Below are positions 35,526-44,711 of a DNA stretch of 64,000 bases, piece by piece. The notes beneath the pieces are model-generated. The model was not told the DNA's origin. It worked only from the letters and a program-made list of their open reading frames with translations, and did no database searches. The translations under genes and the position numbers were made by a program. Position 1 is the first letter of the stretch, and each line of letters begins with the position of its first letter. Source of the DNA: JBEISR01 sp044371425 (GTDB taxonomy: Bacteria > Planctomycetota > Planctomycetia > Pirellulales > Pirellulaceae); contig JBILTR010000007.1 of the NCBI GenBank assembly GCA_044371425.1, forward strand, positions 1 to 64,000, in the 5' to 3' direction.

Positions 35526-35889
35526 GCGATAGCCAGAAGATCCGATCGGGGAATCGATCTGCGGTCAACGGCGATGCTCCACCATTCACCATCTAGCGAT
35601 GGTGGCTACCAAGAGCGTCTTCGCGCTATGCACATCCACCATCAAGGCTCGGGTAGGGTGTGTGAGCCGGTCATCGGTCCTTCGACGCCGTGATGGTGAA
35701 GATGCGCGAACGGAAGAAATCGCCCACGGGTAACACCAACGCGACCGCGAACACACCAGAACCAAGGCTTCGTACAAAACCATCCACCATCTAGCGATGG
35801 TGGCTACCAAGAGCTTGGTCCCGCCATGCGCCTCCACCATCGGGCGATGGTGGCTACGGCGATGTTTTCATCGGCGCTGCACCAACGCA
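35526..35889. other. convergent intergenic region, mostly repeat F
   Basis: About 360 bases between holB and the VanZ gene, nearly filled by composite repeat F; only about 60 bases on the left and 30 on the right are unexplained. Confidence 0.5.
35586..35857 (+). repeat. composite repeat F: hairpins at 50-bp spacing with 138-bp element interrupting a hairpin
   Basis: Hairpin 35586-35609 is followed at exactly 50 bp by a half unit, CCACCATC at 35636-35643, which runs directly into the long element (35644-35783). Complete hairpins then follow at 35784-35807 (loop TAGC) and 35834-35857 (loop GGGC), again 50 bp apart. The right half of the interrupted hairpin is missing, so the long element has replaced it or joined here. 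Confidence 0.9.
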
Positions 35890-36330
35890 TCAGCCTTGTG
35901 GGGAATCCTTGCCCAAAAGCGTCTTGCGAAGAAGGATCGCCAGAAGGGAACCAAACACGATGCCGGCCAAATCAGCGGCAAAATCATAGGCGCTGGCGGT
36001 CCTTCCGACCGGAATCTGGAGCAATTCGTCCAAGACTCCGTAAATCGCCAGAACCCCGAAGGCCAACCCGAGGTCTCCGAAAGATCCTTTCTGGCGGTAC
36101 TTCAGAGAGCAAACGAAGAGGAAGGCCAGTCCGGAGTAGGCGAGAAAATGTGCCCACTTGTCGATCATCCGGATGGAAGGCAGCCGCGGCATCTTCGATG
36201 GCGGGGTATGAGTGAGATAAAAGAGGAACGACCAGTATCCCGTCAGCACGACTAGGCAAAGTTTTCGAACCAGTCCGATCGGTGCCCTGCCCGCTGGCGA
36301 TTGGCTTGATTCCGAAGTGTTGTCGTTCAT
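35890..36330 (-). CDS. VanZ-like membrane protein
   Basis: The start at ATG 36330 gives 146 residues. Four hydrophobic segments fit the VanZ family: LCLVVLTGYWSFLFYLTHTP, then KWAHFLAYSGLAFLF with the conserved Lys-x-x-His, then ILAIYGVLDELLQI with conserved Asp-Glu, and a final helix SLLAILLRKTL. VanZ proteins act in membrane or cell-wall physiology (teicoplanin resistance in enterococci), usually of unknown function in Gram-negative bacteria. It is convergent with holB and divergent from the kinase. Confidence 0.85.
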   Translation of the reverse strand: MNDNTSESSQSPAGRAPIGLVRKLCLVVLTGYWSFLFYLTHTPPSKMPRLPSIRMIDKWAHFLAYSGLAFLFVCSLKYRQKGSFGDLGLAFGVLAIYGVLDELLQIPVGRTASAYDFAADLAGIVFGSLLAILLRKTLLGKDSPQG

Positions 36331-36550
36331 GAGACAGAGGGAAAAGCGACTTGAAGAACCGAAAACCAACTCCAGTATAGATCCCCTGCCCAACGCCATC
36401 CATCGGCCACCGCCTGGGGCTCGAGCAACCGCGGCCGATCGAATTACCGTCGGAGTATATCTTGATTTCCATCGTTGGGGATCGTCAAACTGGGAGGATA
36501 TCGAGTGGTTCGCCAAAAAGTCACCCAGCGAAGTTTCGGAGGAATGGGGA

Positions 36551-39307
36551 ATGACGCCAGAAGCTGGATGGACCCCCAGAAATGATGGCCCCGCGTCGGA
36601 TGCCGAAATGGTCTCTGAGGGGAATCATGCAGATCCCCAACGGGAAGGGGGCAATCAGCGGATGGAGGATTCCATGGAAAACGGGATGCCCACTCCCGGC
36701 TCCCCTGCCACTCTGGTTGGCACCGGGGATTCGTTTGTCGAAGGGGCATCTTGCCCCGAGCTCGAAGATCGCAACTTAGCGGGAAAGACGATTGGCAGCT
36801 ACCAACTGAAACGCCTACTTGGGCGGGGGGCGATGGGGGTCGTTTATGAAGGATACGACGCAAAACTGAATCGCCACGTCGCAATCAAGCTGATTCGGCA
36901 GCGATGGCAAAGCCCCCTGATGCAGGCTCGATTCATCCAGGAGGCGTCCATCGCAGCATCTCTGGAACATCCACATATCCTCCCGATCTACCATGTGGGG
37001 GAGCAGGATGGGATGGTCTACATCGCGATGCGTTGTGTCGATGGAAAGTCGCTGGAGAGCGCATTTCCGGCACCGCAAGGAACAAGAGACCATGGCGATG
37101 AACAAGGTCGCCGCCAGAATCATTTTCAACCGGTCTCGGGTATGGCACCCCAACGGGTTGCGCGGTTGGGGATCGCACTTTGCCATGCGATCGGATACGC
37201 CCACGGCATGGGAGTCCTCCACTGCGATATCAAGCCGGGCAACCTGCTGATGGGGAAAGACGGCCATCTTTGGCTGACCGATTTCGGACTGGCAGACCCT
37301 CGAATTCGCGATCAAGCCCCCGCATCGTTGATTGGCACCATCGGATACATCAGCCCAGAAATGGCAGGTGTGATTCCAGGTCACATCGACCATCGAAGCG
37401 ATCTCTACAGCTTGGGAGCAACCCTTTATCATTTGGCTGCCGGAGCGCCACCCTACACCGGAGGCCCGCAAGGATACCGAAGCTGGCTTCAGCTACAAGA
37501 ACCCGTTTCGCTGTCTCGCCTGATCCCTTCATTCCCGCCAGACCTAGAAACGATCCTCAACAAAGCGATGGCCAGGATCCCCGACGATCGCTACAGCGAC
37601 GCCGGCGCACTAGCAGACGATCTCGAAAGATTCCTCGCGTTTCGCCCCATCCTTGCCAAGCCACCCAGCTGGAGCGACCGGCTCCGTAAAGCCGCCCTCC
37701 GGAATCGAAAACCACTTGCGGTTTTCGGGACCGCCTTGCTGGCGGCTCTGGTGCTCTTCGCAGTTGCTATGACGTTTCTTTATCGAGACCGCGAGCAACA
37801 AAGACGACTTGCCCTGCAGCTGGCTCAAAACAACCAGACGCTGCTCCAGGAGGCCAACCTAGCAGTCCAACAGACACGCCAGAGCCGCGACAATCTCAAG
37901 CAGTTGGTTGGCGACATGTTCCAAAACCTCGATGATCAGGGAAATCTCATCATCTCATCTCGGCAGGGCCAACCGCCTCGCCTCCTGATCCGCGCAGCGC
38001 ACATGTTTGACCATCTAGTACAAAGTGGCATCGCAGGCAACCGGGAGCACTACCTAGCCGCGCAGATGTCCTACTACGCCGCAATGAACCTGCAACGGCT
38101 TGATCCCTCCGATGCCGATGGCATCGCGATGGCCAAACGCTCGCTGGAACTTTTCGAGTCGTATGCTGCATGGAATGAAGATCCGATCTGCCGACTCGAT
38201 GTGGCACGCGGCCAAGTGCTGATGATGATGGCCCTGCACCAACACGATCCGCAGAGGGCGGAGTTCTATTCCCAGGAAGCTACCCGCACCATTGAGAGTC
38301 TCGTCCACCAGTTCCCAGAAGACCTTCGCTTCCTGGACGCCTATGCGTTCAACTTGAGGATCGCAGGGGACTTCGCGATACAACGCGGCGACAAGGCAGT
38401 CGCGATGGTGTCGCTAGAACGAGCGATCGAAGCGGCGGTGCAGTGCCGAGAGAGGGACCCGAAGAGAGGCAGTTTTTACGGATCGAACGAGGCGATAGCT
38501 AGATACCTGCGCGCGAGGGTCCTGAGGGACTCTGGCAGACGAGAGGAAGCGATCGACGAGGCAACGCGCGCGACCCACCGTTTTCAGGAGCTGCGCGAAG
38601 ACTGGATGCTTCAGCATGGAAATCAAACCGATCCGCATCGGGAATTGCACTGGGCCAGCATGATGCTACTGGCGCGCACTCAGGTCGATGCCGGACAGTC
38701 GGATCAAGCCGCTGCCGTGATTACCGATTGGTGGAAAAAGACCTCGGCAATCCGAGAACACGGACTTGAGTCGATCCCGGAAGCGGTGCAGTGGCACGAC
38801 GATCTAGTCCTGGCCATGACACTCCGACCAGGCCTGAGGCCATCGATCGAATCCCTTGCGGCCAATGTGCCGCTGGACCAGAAAAGTCTGCAACGGACCC
38901 AGTGGGTGCGCGTCATGGCTAGCCTGGTCGTCGGTGCACCATGGGATGCCCTTCTGCAGGACCAACTGATGCAGGCGATGGAGGAAACCCCAGATCACAC
39001 ACGACTTCTGGAATTGGTCTTGCAACACCTGGTGCGCTGGGAACGCTGGGACGACTTCCAAAAGGTCTGCCGCGAAAAGAGCCACAAGATCCAGAGAATC
39101 GAACTGGCCGATGGGTTCCGGGCCATGGAAGCACATCGTGCCTACCGCTTACCCAGCGCCCAACAACTCCACCAGCAAGCCCGCAGTCGGTACCTGGCCC
39201 TCCCCGAATCCGAGAAGCGAATGCGTAGAGATTTCGCGCATCTTGTGGAACAAACCTTCCGAACGGCGATGCCCACCGACGATGTCGCCGGCATGCCCCC
39301 CCAGTAA
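36551..39307 (+). CDS. membrane Ser/Thr protein kinase with large C-terminal repeat domain
   Basis: The start at ATG 36551 has GGAGGA eight bases upstream and gives 918 residues; the open frame further left would overlap the divergent VanZ gene. The kinase domain (about residues 83-365) has the Gly loop GRGAMGVVYEG, Lys113 in AIKLI, catalytic loop HCDIKPGNLL at 224, and DFGLAD at 244. The HRD Arg is Cys (HCD). A single membrane helix lies at about 390-411. The extracytoplasmic part (about 420-918) is helical with TPR-like patterns. It probably senses an external signal and phosphorylates cytoplasmic targets. Planctomycetes have dozens of these kinases; the partner is unknown. Confidence 0.88.
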   Translation: MTPEAGWTPRNDGPASDAEMVSEGNHADPQREGGNQRMEDSMENGMPTPGSPATLVGTGDSFVEGASCPELEDRNLAGKTIGSYQLKRLLGRGAMGVVYEGYDAKLNRHVAIKLIRQRWQSPLMQARFIQEASIAASLEHPHILPIYHVGEQDGMVYIAMRCVDGKSLESAFPAPQGTRDHGDEQGRRQNHFQPVSGMAPQRVARLGIALCHAIGYAHGMGVLHCDIKPGNLLMGKDGHLWLTDFGLADPRIRDQAPASLIGTIGYISPEMAGVIPGHIDHRSDLYSLGATLYHLAAGAPPYTGGPQGYRSWLQLQEPVSLSRLIPSFPPDLETILNKAMARIPDDRYSDAGALADDLERFLAFRPILAKPPSWSDRLRKAALRNRKPLAVFGTALLAALVLFAVAMTFLYRDREQQRRLALQLAQNNQTLLQEANLAVQQTRQSRDNLKQLVGDMFQNLDDQGNLIISSRQGQPPRLLIRAAHMFDHLVQSGIAGNREHYLAAQMSYYAAMNLQRLDPSDADGIAMAKRSLELFESYAAWNEDPICRLDVARGQVLMMMALHQHDPQRAEFYSQEATRTIESLVHQFPEDLRFLDAYAFNLRIAGDFAIQRGDKAVAMVSLERAIEAAVQCRERDPKRGSFYGSNEAIARYLRARVLRDSGRREEAIDEATRATHRFQELREDWMLQHGNQTDPHRELHWASMMLLARTQVDAGQSDQAAAVITDWWKKTSAIREHGLESIPEAVQWHDDLVLAMTLRPGLRPSIESLAANVPLDQKSLQRTQWVRVMASLVVGAPWDALLQDQLMQAMEETPDHTRLLELVLQHLVRWERWDDFQKVCREKSHKIQRIELADGFRAMEAHRAYRLPSAQQLHQQARSRYLALPESEKRMRRDFAHLVEQTFRTAMPTDDVAGMPPQ

Positions 39308-39720
39308 CCCGTTCGCTGGATTGGAATCGATCCATTCTCGGGGCCATCTCGCGCCCCCAAAAAAATCGGACCGGAACCACCACCCCCTCCCCGCGCCTCC
39401 CGCCCCCAAGGCATCGCCACGATCCATTCCCCGATCGCCCCCAGCCGATGGCTACTGGAACAAAGCCAAGCAGGGAATGCTGCCTTCACAAACAAACCCA
39501 CCATTCGGGTGGGCATGGCTTGTGAACGAAGTTGTTGGCTTCCAGAGATCATGGTGTGGGAGCGGATTCGGGCGAGCGATTTTGGTCGCCAGATCGCTGG
39601 AGAGCCTATGTTCTACAGTTCCCATTGACGAAGTACGATGATAGGATAGTAGATAGTTGTTCCAACAAGTATTGGTGAGACAACTGTTGATGAACATCTT
39701 CCTTCCAGGGAGTCGATGGG
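39308..39720. other. intergenic region between kinase and flavin oxidoreductase genes
   Basis: About 410 bases. An A-run followed by G+C-rich sequence (near 39360) and an A/T-rich stretch (39640-39690) could be part of a promoter for the oxidoreductase. No RNA gene or repeat is visible. Confidence 0.4.
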
Positions 39721-40974
39721 ATGATTTCCAAGCAGCCGGATGTGGTGGTGATAGGTGCCGGTCCTTCGGGGTGCACCGTGGCGACGCTCCTGGCACAGCA
39801 GGGGTTTTCGGTGCAATTGCTGGAACGGGACCGGTTCCCTAGATTTCATGTCGGAGAGTCATTGATTCCGCACACCTATGACGTCCTGGAGCGACTGGGG
39901 TTGCTCGATCGGATGCGTGCCAGCGGGTTCGTGAAAAAGTACAGCGTCCAATTCGTCTCCGAACAGGGACGGTTGTCAGAGCCATTCTATTTTGCAGACT
40001 ACGATCCCCATGCCCGGTCGCAGACTTGGCAGGTGCTCCGCAGTGAGTTCGATTCGCTGATGATGGAGAATGCAAGGGACCATGGCGTTGAAGTCCATGA
40101 AGGGACTCGCGTTTTGGAAGTGCTGATGGAGGGAGGGCGAGCGGTCGGTGTTCGAGTGCAAGGAGAGCAGGGACCGGCTCGCGAAATCCATTGCCAAGTC
40201 GTCGTCGATGCGGCTGGCCAGTCGGGCCTGATCATCGATCGGCTTGGACTACGCAAGTGGGATCCCGACTTGAAGAAGGCAGCAATCTGGACCTACTGGA
40301 AAGGTGCTAAGCGGGAATCGGGCAAGGACGAGGGATCGACCATCGTTATGCAGACGGCCGGAAAAAAGGGATGGTTCTGGTACATTCCGCTCGCAGGTGA
40401 CCTAGTCAGCGTCGGTGTGGTGGCCGACCACGACTACCTCTTCCGCAACCGAGCCAGCAAGGATCCGACGACGATTTATTTCGAGGAAGTGGATCGTTGC
40501 CCTGGCTTGATTCCACGCCTGGAGGGTGCAACGCAGTGCGAGCCGATGCGGACGCAGAAAGAGTATTCCTACCGAGCCAGCCAGGCCGCCGGGGATGGCT
40601 GGGTGCTGGTGGGTGACGCCTTCGGTTTCCTTGATCCACTTTACTCCTCCGGAGTGCTGTTGGCCCTACAGTCCGGGGCTCTTGCAGCCGACGCGATCGG
40701 AGATGCCCTGCGGGCTGGAGATCCCAGTGAGTCGCGTTTGCGTTGCTGGGAGGCCGATTACGTCCGCGGGGTCGATCGGATGCGCCGCCTAGTGCAGGCG
40801 TTCTATGCCGGATTGAATTTTGGCAAGCTGGTCCGTCGGCATCCCGAAAAGAAAGGGCTGATCACCGATATCTTGATCGGCCGCCTCTTCCATGACGATC
40901 TCGATCAGCTATGGCCGCTGATCGACGCCCTTCAGGAAGAGGAAAGCCAGAAGGAAGCGATGGCGTCCAGCTGA
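39721..40974 (+). CDS. flavin-dependent halogenase-like oxidoreductase
   Basis: The 417-residue protein binds FAD through GAGPSG (residues 12-17) and has HVGESLIP. The segment GFVKKYSVQF (about 69-78) resembles the GFxxKxGxxF block that carries the catalytic Lys in phenol and pyrrole halogenases, with Ser in place of the Gly. The segment WFWYIP (218-223) fits the WxWxIP signature of flavin-dependent halogenases. The alternative is a geranylgeranyl-reductase or other FAD monooxygenase-type enzyme, which shares the fold. No peptide-synthetase, polyketide or flavin-reductase gene is near. Product and substrate are unknown. Confidence 0.8.
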   Translation: MISKQPDVVVIGAGPSGCTVATLLAQQGFSVQLLERDRFPRFHVGESLIPHTYDVLERLGLLDRMRASGFVKKYSVQFVSEQGRLSEPFYFADYDPHARSQTWQVLRSEFDSLMMENARDHGVEVHEGTRVLEVLMEGGRAVGVRVQGEQGPAREIHCQVVVDAAGQSGLIIDRLGLRKWDPDLKKAAIWTYWKGAKRESGKDEGSTIVMQTAGKKGWFWYIPLAGDLVSVGVVADHDYLFRNRASKDPTTIYFEEVDRCPGLIPRLEGATQCEPMRTQKEYSYRASQAAGDGWVLVGDAFGFLDPLYSSGVLLALQSGALAADAIGDALRAGDPSESRLRCWEADYVRGVDRMRRLVQAFYAGLNFGKLVRRHPEKKGLITDILIGRLFHDDLDQLWPLIDALQEEESQKEAMASS

Positions 40975-41318
40975 TTGGCAAAGCGAGTTGCCAAGGAGCT
41001 TCGGGGTTGGTTGATCCAAGAGTCGCCGTTCTCAGTGGGAGGCCTTGACCATTTCGAGACCTCCCCATCGTTCGGGACAGGAATCTCCTGCCTGCTTCCG
41101 GATGGATTGGCTCCCATGAGGTGACTCCACCATCGCATCGCTAGGGTATCCATTCCTGGAAGCCGATGGGCGTCGCCCCACCGACGCGCGCCTGCTGGCA
41201 CCATGAGACCGGTCGGCTCGCGGTGTTCTACCACTGGGCCGCAATTCCAATAGGGCATCCTGCGCAGCAGTGTGGCACCGCGCACAAGAGAACTGCACCA
41301 CAGACCGGTCGGATGACC
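40975..41318. other. convergent intergenic region
   Basis: About 340 bases. I see no gene. A string resembling a tRNA D arm (minus strand near 41225-41240) does not extend into a cloverleaf. No terminator with a T-run was found. Confidence 0.4.
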
Positions 41319-42068
41319 TCACAGGAGGCTTTCCAACAGAAGCCGCATCTTGCGCAACTCCTGCTGCATGTCGATCTGATCATCGGGAAGGATATCGATG
41401 CCCAGCGCTTGATCGTACCCGACCCGCTGCAGCGAAGTGATCCACTTCCCGTATTCAATTTCCCCTTGGCCGACTCGTACCTGCAAAGCATCCTTGCGCG
41501 AGTCGCGGAGATGGACGTGGTAGACGTACTTCATCAGCTTGTCTAGGTTCTTGTTGCGATGTGGCCCCACCAGATAATGGCTGGGATCCAGCGTCAGGCC
41601 CAGACCATGGACATTGTCGCACAACACCTTGACGGTATCGGGATCTTCCGACAACCGGCCAATCTGGGAGAGCATTCCGACGCGCACCCCTTCCCGCTCG
41701 GCGATATCCACCAGTCGCTGGAGATGCTCCACCTCCTGATTGAACGGCGTCCCCAGCTCGGCGCTGGGAACGGTCAGCGTCACCACTTTGGTTGCTTTGG
41801 CGAACTTGCAGACCGAATTGAAGATTTCGTAGTGCTCTTCATCCTTGGCATCGATGCGCAGATCGTAGGCTACCAAGTCCATCCGGTGGGTATCGCGAAT
41901 CAGCCGCAGGCATTCCTGGAACTCTTCGTGAATTCTCTTGGGGGGCATCTGGGAACTCTTGTCGTCCATGAGCACCTCGACGCTGGTGAACTCCAGGTCG
42001 ATCAGCTTTTCGATCGCTTCGACAAAAGAAAGATGTGGGAAGCTACCAGTGGAAGCAGCAACGATCAT
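41319..42068 (-). CDS. sugar phosphate isomerase/epimerase-like TIM-barrel protein
   Basis: The start at ATG 42068, eight bases after AAGGAG, gives 249 residues; the frame extends to 42185 without a site. The sequence fits the AP endonuclease 2/xylose isomerase-like TIM-barrel superfamily: MIVAASTGSF at the start, SFVEAIEKLIDLEFTSVEVL, LGLTLDPSHYL with the metal-site His, and VYHVHLRDS with VGQGEIEYG near the end. Such proteins isomerise or epimerise sugars, or are myo-inositol catabolism-like enzymes; the substrate is unknown. It lies downstream of the GT9 gene and may be co-transcribed. Confidence 0.85.
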   Translation of the reverse strand: MIVAASTGSFPHLSFVEAIEKLIDLEFTSVEVLMDDKSSQMPPKRIHEEFQECLRLIRDTHRMDLVAYDLRIDAKDEEHYEIFNSVCKFAKATKVVTLTVPSAELGTPFNQEVEHLQRLVDIAEREGVRVGMLSQIGRLSEDPDTVKVLCDNVHGLGLTLDPSHYLVGPHRNKNLDKLMKYVYHVHLRDSRKDALQVRVGQGEIEYGKWITSLQRVGYDQALGIDILPDDQIDMQQELRKMRLLLESLL

Positions 42069-42188
42069 GGTGGAGTCTCCTTGTTTGAGCATCTTCTGTG
42101 CGGCAAGATCCGCAGGGGTTGTTTTCATCGATGGGGGCCCGGAGACCGGCGACGAGGCGACTCCAGGAGCAGACCCGACCGCCAAGGG

Positions 42189-43280
42189 TCATGCGGCCTC
42201 AGGTACCCTCAGATCCTGAGGCGTCGGCAGGGTCCATAAAGAAGTCGATTCGATCCTCACACAGGCTGCCTGAAAAACCGACTCGATGCGGATGCCCTCC
42301 ATGCAGGCATGGTGCTGAAGCGGGCATTGCGAAGCAAAGCAGGGCCGACAATCGAGCGGCACCTGGAGGATCGTTTCCGGCAAATTGTACGTCGTCGTCC
42401 ATTCCGGCGTTGTCGGACCGAACAGCGAAACGACGGGCAACCCCAGGGCAACCCCAAGATGCCTGGGACCGCTGTCGGTGGAAATCAACAGCTTGGCATT
42501 GGCGATAGCGGCTTTGCTGAGCCCCAGCGGGAGCTCGGACATCACACCCATGCTTCGAATCCGAGGATGGTCGATCATCGCTTCGATGGCCAAGGTGCTT
42601 TCGCGTTCTCCTGGGCCGCAGTGGAGCAGGACCTGGCATTCATAGCGAGCCTGTAGCTTTCTAGCCAACGAGACGATGGACGCGGCTGGCCAGTTCCTGG
42701 CGACACCTCGCGCCCCTCCCGAATGAATGGCGACCGTCATGCAGCGGGAATCCCATCCCAGCTTGGTCCAGAGCAAATCGGCCTGATGCCGTTCCTCGTC
42801 CGCCACGACGATTTCCATGGAACGATCGTTCGAAGTACATCCCAGAGCCGCTGCCAGCTTCAGGTAGTAATCGATCGCAGGAATCGGCGAAAACGCGCCG
42901 CAGTCCCTTGGGGCTTCCAATCGTTGGGTCAAAAGCCAACCACGCGCATCCCGGTTGTATCCGATACGTTTGGGAGCCCCACTGGCACAGGCCAAGAGAG
43001 CGGTGGTCAAGGAGTTGGTGAAAAGGACCAGGGAGTCCCAAGGACGTTGGCGCATCGATCGGATCAGCGATCGTCGATTTCCAATGCCTTCTGAGGAGCG
43101 AGGCTGGTAGACAAGAAATTCATCCAGCCACGGAAGCCCTCGGAACACCTCTCTGGCTGCATAGCGCCCGATCCCGATCAGGCGATATCGCGCATCGAGT
43201 CCCTGGCGGATCGCGCGGACCGCTGGGGTCGCCATGCAGGCGTCACCTACCCAATTTGGGAGGAACAAGCCAATGTTCAT
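42189..43280 (-). CDS. heptosyltransferase-like glycosyltransferase family 9 protein
   Basis: The 363-residue protein starts with MNIGLFLPNWVGDACMATPA, the typical GT9 N terminus, and has the second signature block STDSGPRHLGVALGLPVVSL followed by FGPT. GT9 enzymes (WaaC, WaaF) transfer ADP-heptose to the lipopolysaccharide inner core at the inner membrane. A Cys-rich segment (CRPCFASQCPLQHHACM) near the C terminus resembles that of WaaF-type proteins. It is divergent from the glycosyltransferase and exporter genes, consistent with an outer-membrane polysaccharide locus. Confidence 0.86.
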   Translation of the reverse strand: MNIGLFLPNWVGDACMATPAVRAIRQGLDARYRLIGIGRYAAREVFRGLPWLDEFLVYQPRSSEGIGNRRSLIRSMRQRPWDSLVLFTNSLTTALLACASGAPKRIGYNRDARGWLLTQRLEAPRDCGAFSPIPAIDYYLKLAAALGCTSNDRSMEIVVADEERHQADLLWTKLGWDSRCMTVAIHSGGARGVARNWPAASIVSLARKLQARYECQVLLHCGPGERESTLAIEAMIDHPRIRSMGVMSELPLGLSKAAIANAKLLISTDSGPRHLGVALGLPVVSLFGPTTPEWTTTYNLPETILQVPLDCRPCFASQCPLQHHACMEGIRIESVFQAACVRIESTSLWTLPTPQDLRVPEAA

Positions 43281-43713
43281 CGGTATCCGAATGCTTCCTT
43301 GCGTGAGTCCCGGACGGTCGGACTTCCTGGCGCTGCCTCCAAGACGGATCGGGGCTGCACCCGATCGGCCGCAAGCTCATACGCCAATCCAGCACACCCC
43401 GGCCGCTCATCCATGAGCCACGGGGTGGGCCTGCATGGCAGTTTTTTAAGCGATCCTCGGATGCGAGGTCAACGCCAATCCGATAAGCCGTTAGAACTAG
43501 GAGAGGATTGCGTTCGATCTTTACGCCTTCCGCCGTTTGATGGTATAGACAGAGGATGGATGCGGGCAACAGGCCAACGGATCGGCCAGTTCCCCCGCGA
43601 GCACAACTCTCTGTTTGCACAACTCGCTGTTCGCTCAGCCCTCCGGTCGGCTCGACCAAGTGGCACCAGGCGTTCAGTCGATCGACGGTTTCGGGAAGGG
43701 AGTCCCGGACAGC
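43281..43713. other. divergent intergenic region
   Basis: About 430 bases between the GT9 gene and the CAP59-like gene. Promoters for both should lie here. No repeat, RNA or operator is recognisable; a long open frame on the minus strand is a shadow. Confidence 0.4.
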
Positions 43714-44694
43714 ATGCAACCACGCTGGGGATGGGATGAATCGAGGTTTCCACCGCAAGGGGACCGGCATGCCTATGCATTGCAGGTTGCCAGGGGTGCT
43801 GCGCGCATGGCGCAGCAGCGGGTGGTGCTCATCGGCCTGGCGCGCAATCTCGGCTCGAAAATCCACAGCACCGCTCTCGCCCTGGAATCGCTCGGCAGCC
43901 ACTTTCTCGACTACCGCATCGCCATCTACGAAAACGACTCGGAGGATGGCACCGGTGGATGGCTGGAACAATGGCGGGATCGCCAGGAGCGGCTGGTGCT
44001 GATCCGGGAGGCGTTGGGCGACCCGAAGCACCCACCCAAAAGATCCTCTCATCGAGGAGAACGGATGGGATACTACCGCAGCCAGTGCCAAAAACTGGTG
44101 CGGGAGCGTTGGGCCAACTGGGACGCCGCGATCCTCATCGACCTCGATCTGGATGGCCTGTTCAGTGAAGAAGGTGTGGCACACAGTTTCGGCGCCGCGC
44201 AGTGGGATTTTGTCGGCTCCAATGGATTGATCTTCCGCCGCAACCGCTGGGATGCCAACCGCCTGATCCAATACGACGCTTGGGCATTCCGTCCTGCTGG
44301 AAGCTGGGATGCGATTCCAACCGGCCAGGTCAACACGATGGTCTGGCAGCGGGGGGATCCGCTGGTTCCTGTCTACTCCTGCTTCGGCGGATTGGGGATC
44401 TACCGGATGGAGGCCTACTGTGCCGGTCGTTACGGCGGCCCGGACTGCGAGCATGTTCCATTCCACCGCAGCCTCTGGGAGCAGGGCTTTCGACAGATCT
44501 ACCTCAACCCCAGTCAACTGGTTCTCTATGGTCGCAAGGTGCGGCGTTGGGACCGATGGGTGCATCGAATCGACCGCATACTTGGAAGGGTAGGACTTCC
44601 CAGGCCCGCCTGGCATTTCCCACCCGACCTTGGCGACCATCGGTCGATCGCAGCGACAACTGGCCAAGCAATCGCCAGCAGGGCGGCAGGATAG
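43714..44694 (+). CDS. CAP59-like glycosyltransferase
   Basis: Start chosen at ATG 43714 (326 residues), because the segment before residue 32 (YALQVARGAARMAQQRVVLI) looks like the family N terminus; ATG 43807 is an alternative. The core reads VLIGLARNLG, IYENDSEDGT, YRSQCQKLVRE and IDLDLDGLF, with the DxD-like motif of nucleotide-sugar transferases, then SNGLIFRR and CFGGLGIYR. This matches the cryptococcal mannosyltransferase 1 (CAP59)-like family seen in bacterial cell-surface polysaccharide loci. The exporter gene follows 17 bases later, so the two are probably co-transcribed. Confidence 0.8.
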   Translation: MQPRWGWDESRFPPQGDRHAYALQVARGAARMAQQRVVLIGLARNLGSKIHSTALALESLGSHFLDYRIAIYENDSEDGTGGWLEQWRDRQERLVLIREALGDPKHPPKRSSHRGERMGYYRSQCQKLVRERWANWDAAILIDLDLDGLFSEEGVAHSFGAAQWDFVGSNGLIFRRNRWDANRLIQYDAWAFRPAGSWDAIPTGQVNTMVWQRGDPLVPVYSCFGGLGIYRMEAYCAGRYGGPDCEHVPFHRSLWEQGFRQIYLNPSQLVLYGRKVRRWDRWVHRIDRILGRVGLPRPAWHFPPDLGDHRSIAATTGQAIASRAAG

Positions 44695-44711
44695 AAACGA
44701 GCAGTGGAAGC

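Noticed and set aside
41160..41300. tRNA-like D-arm string on the minus strand
   Set aside because: The GCCCAGTGGTAGAACACC string is not flanked by pairing anticodon, T or acceptor stems.
43243..44667. long open frame on the minus strand (474 codons) across the glycosyltransferase
   Set aside because: It overlaps the well-supported CAP59-like gene and part of GT9 in antisense, has no family-like motifs, and has the composition of a shadow frame.
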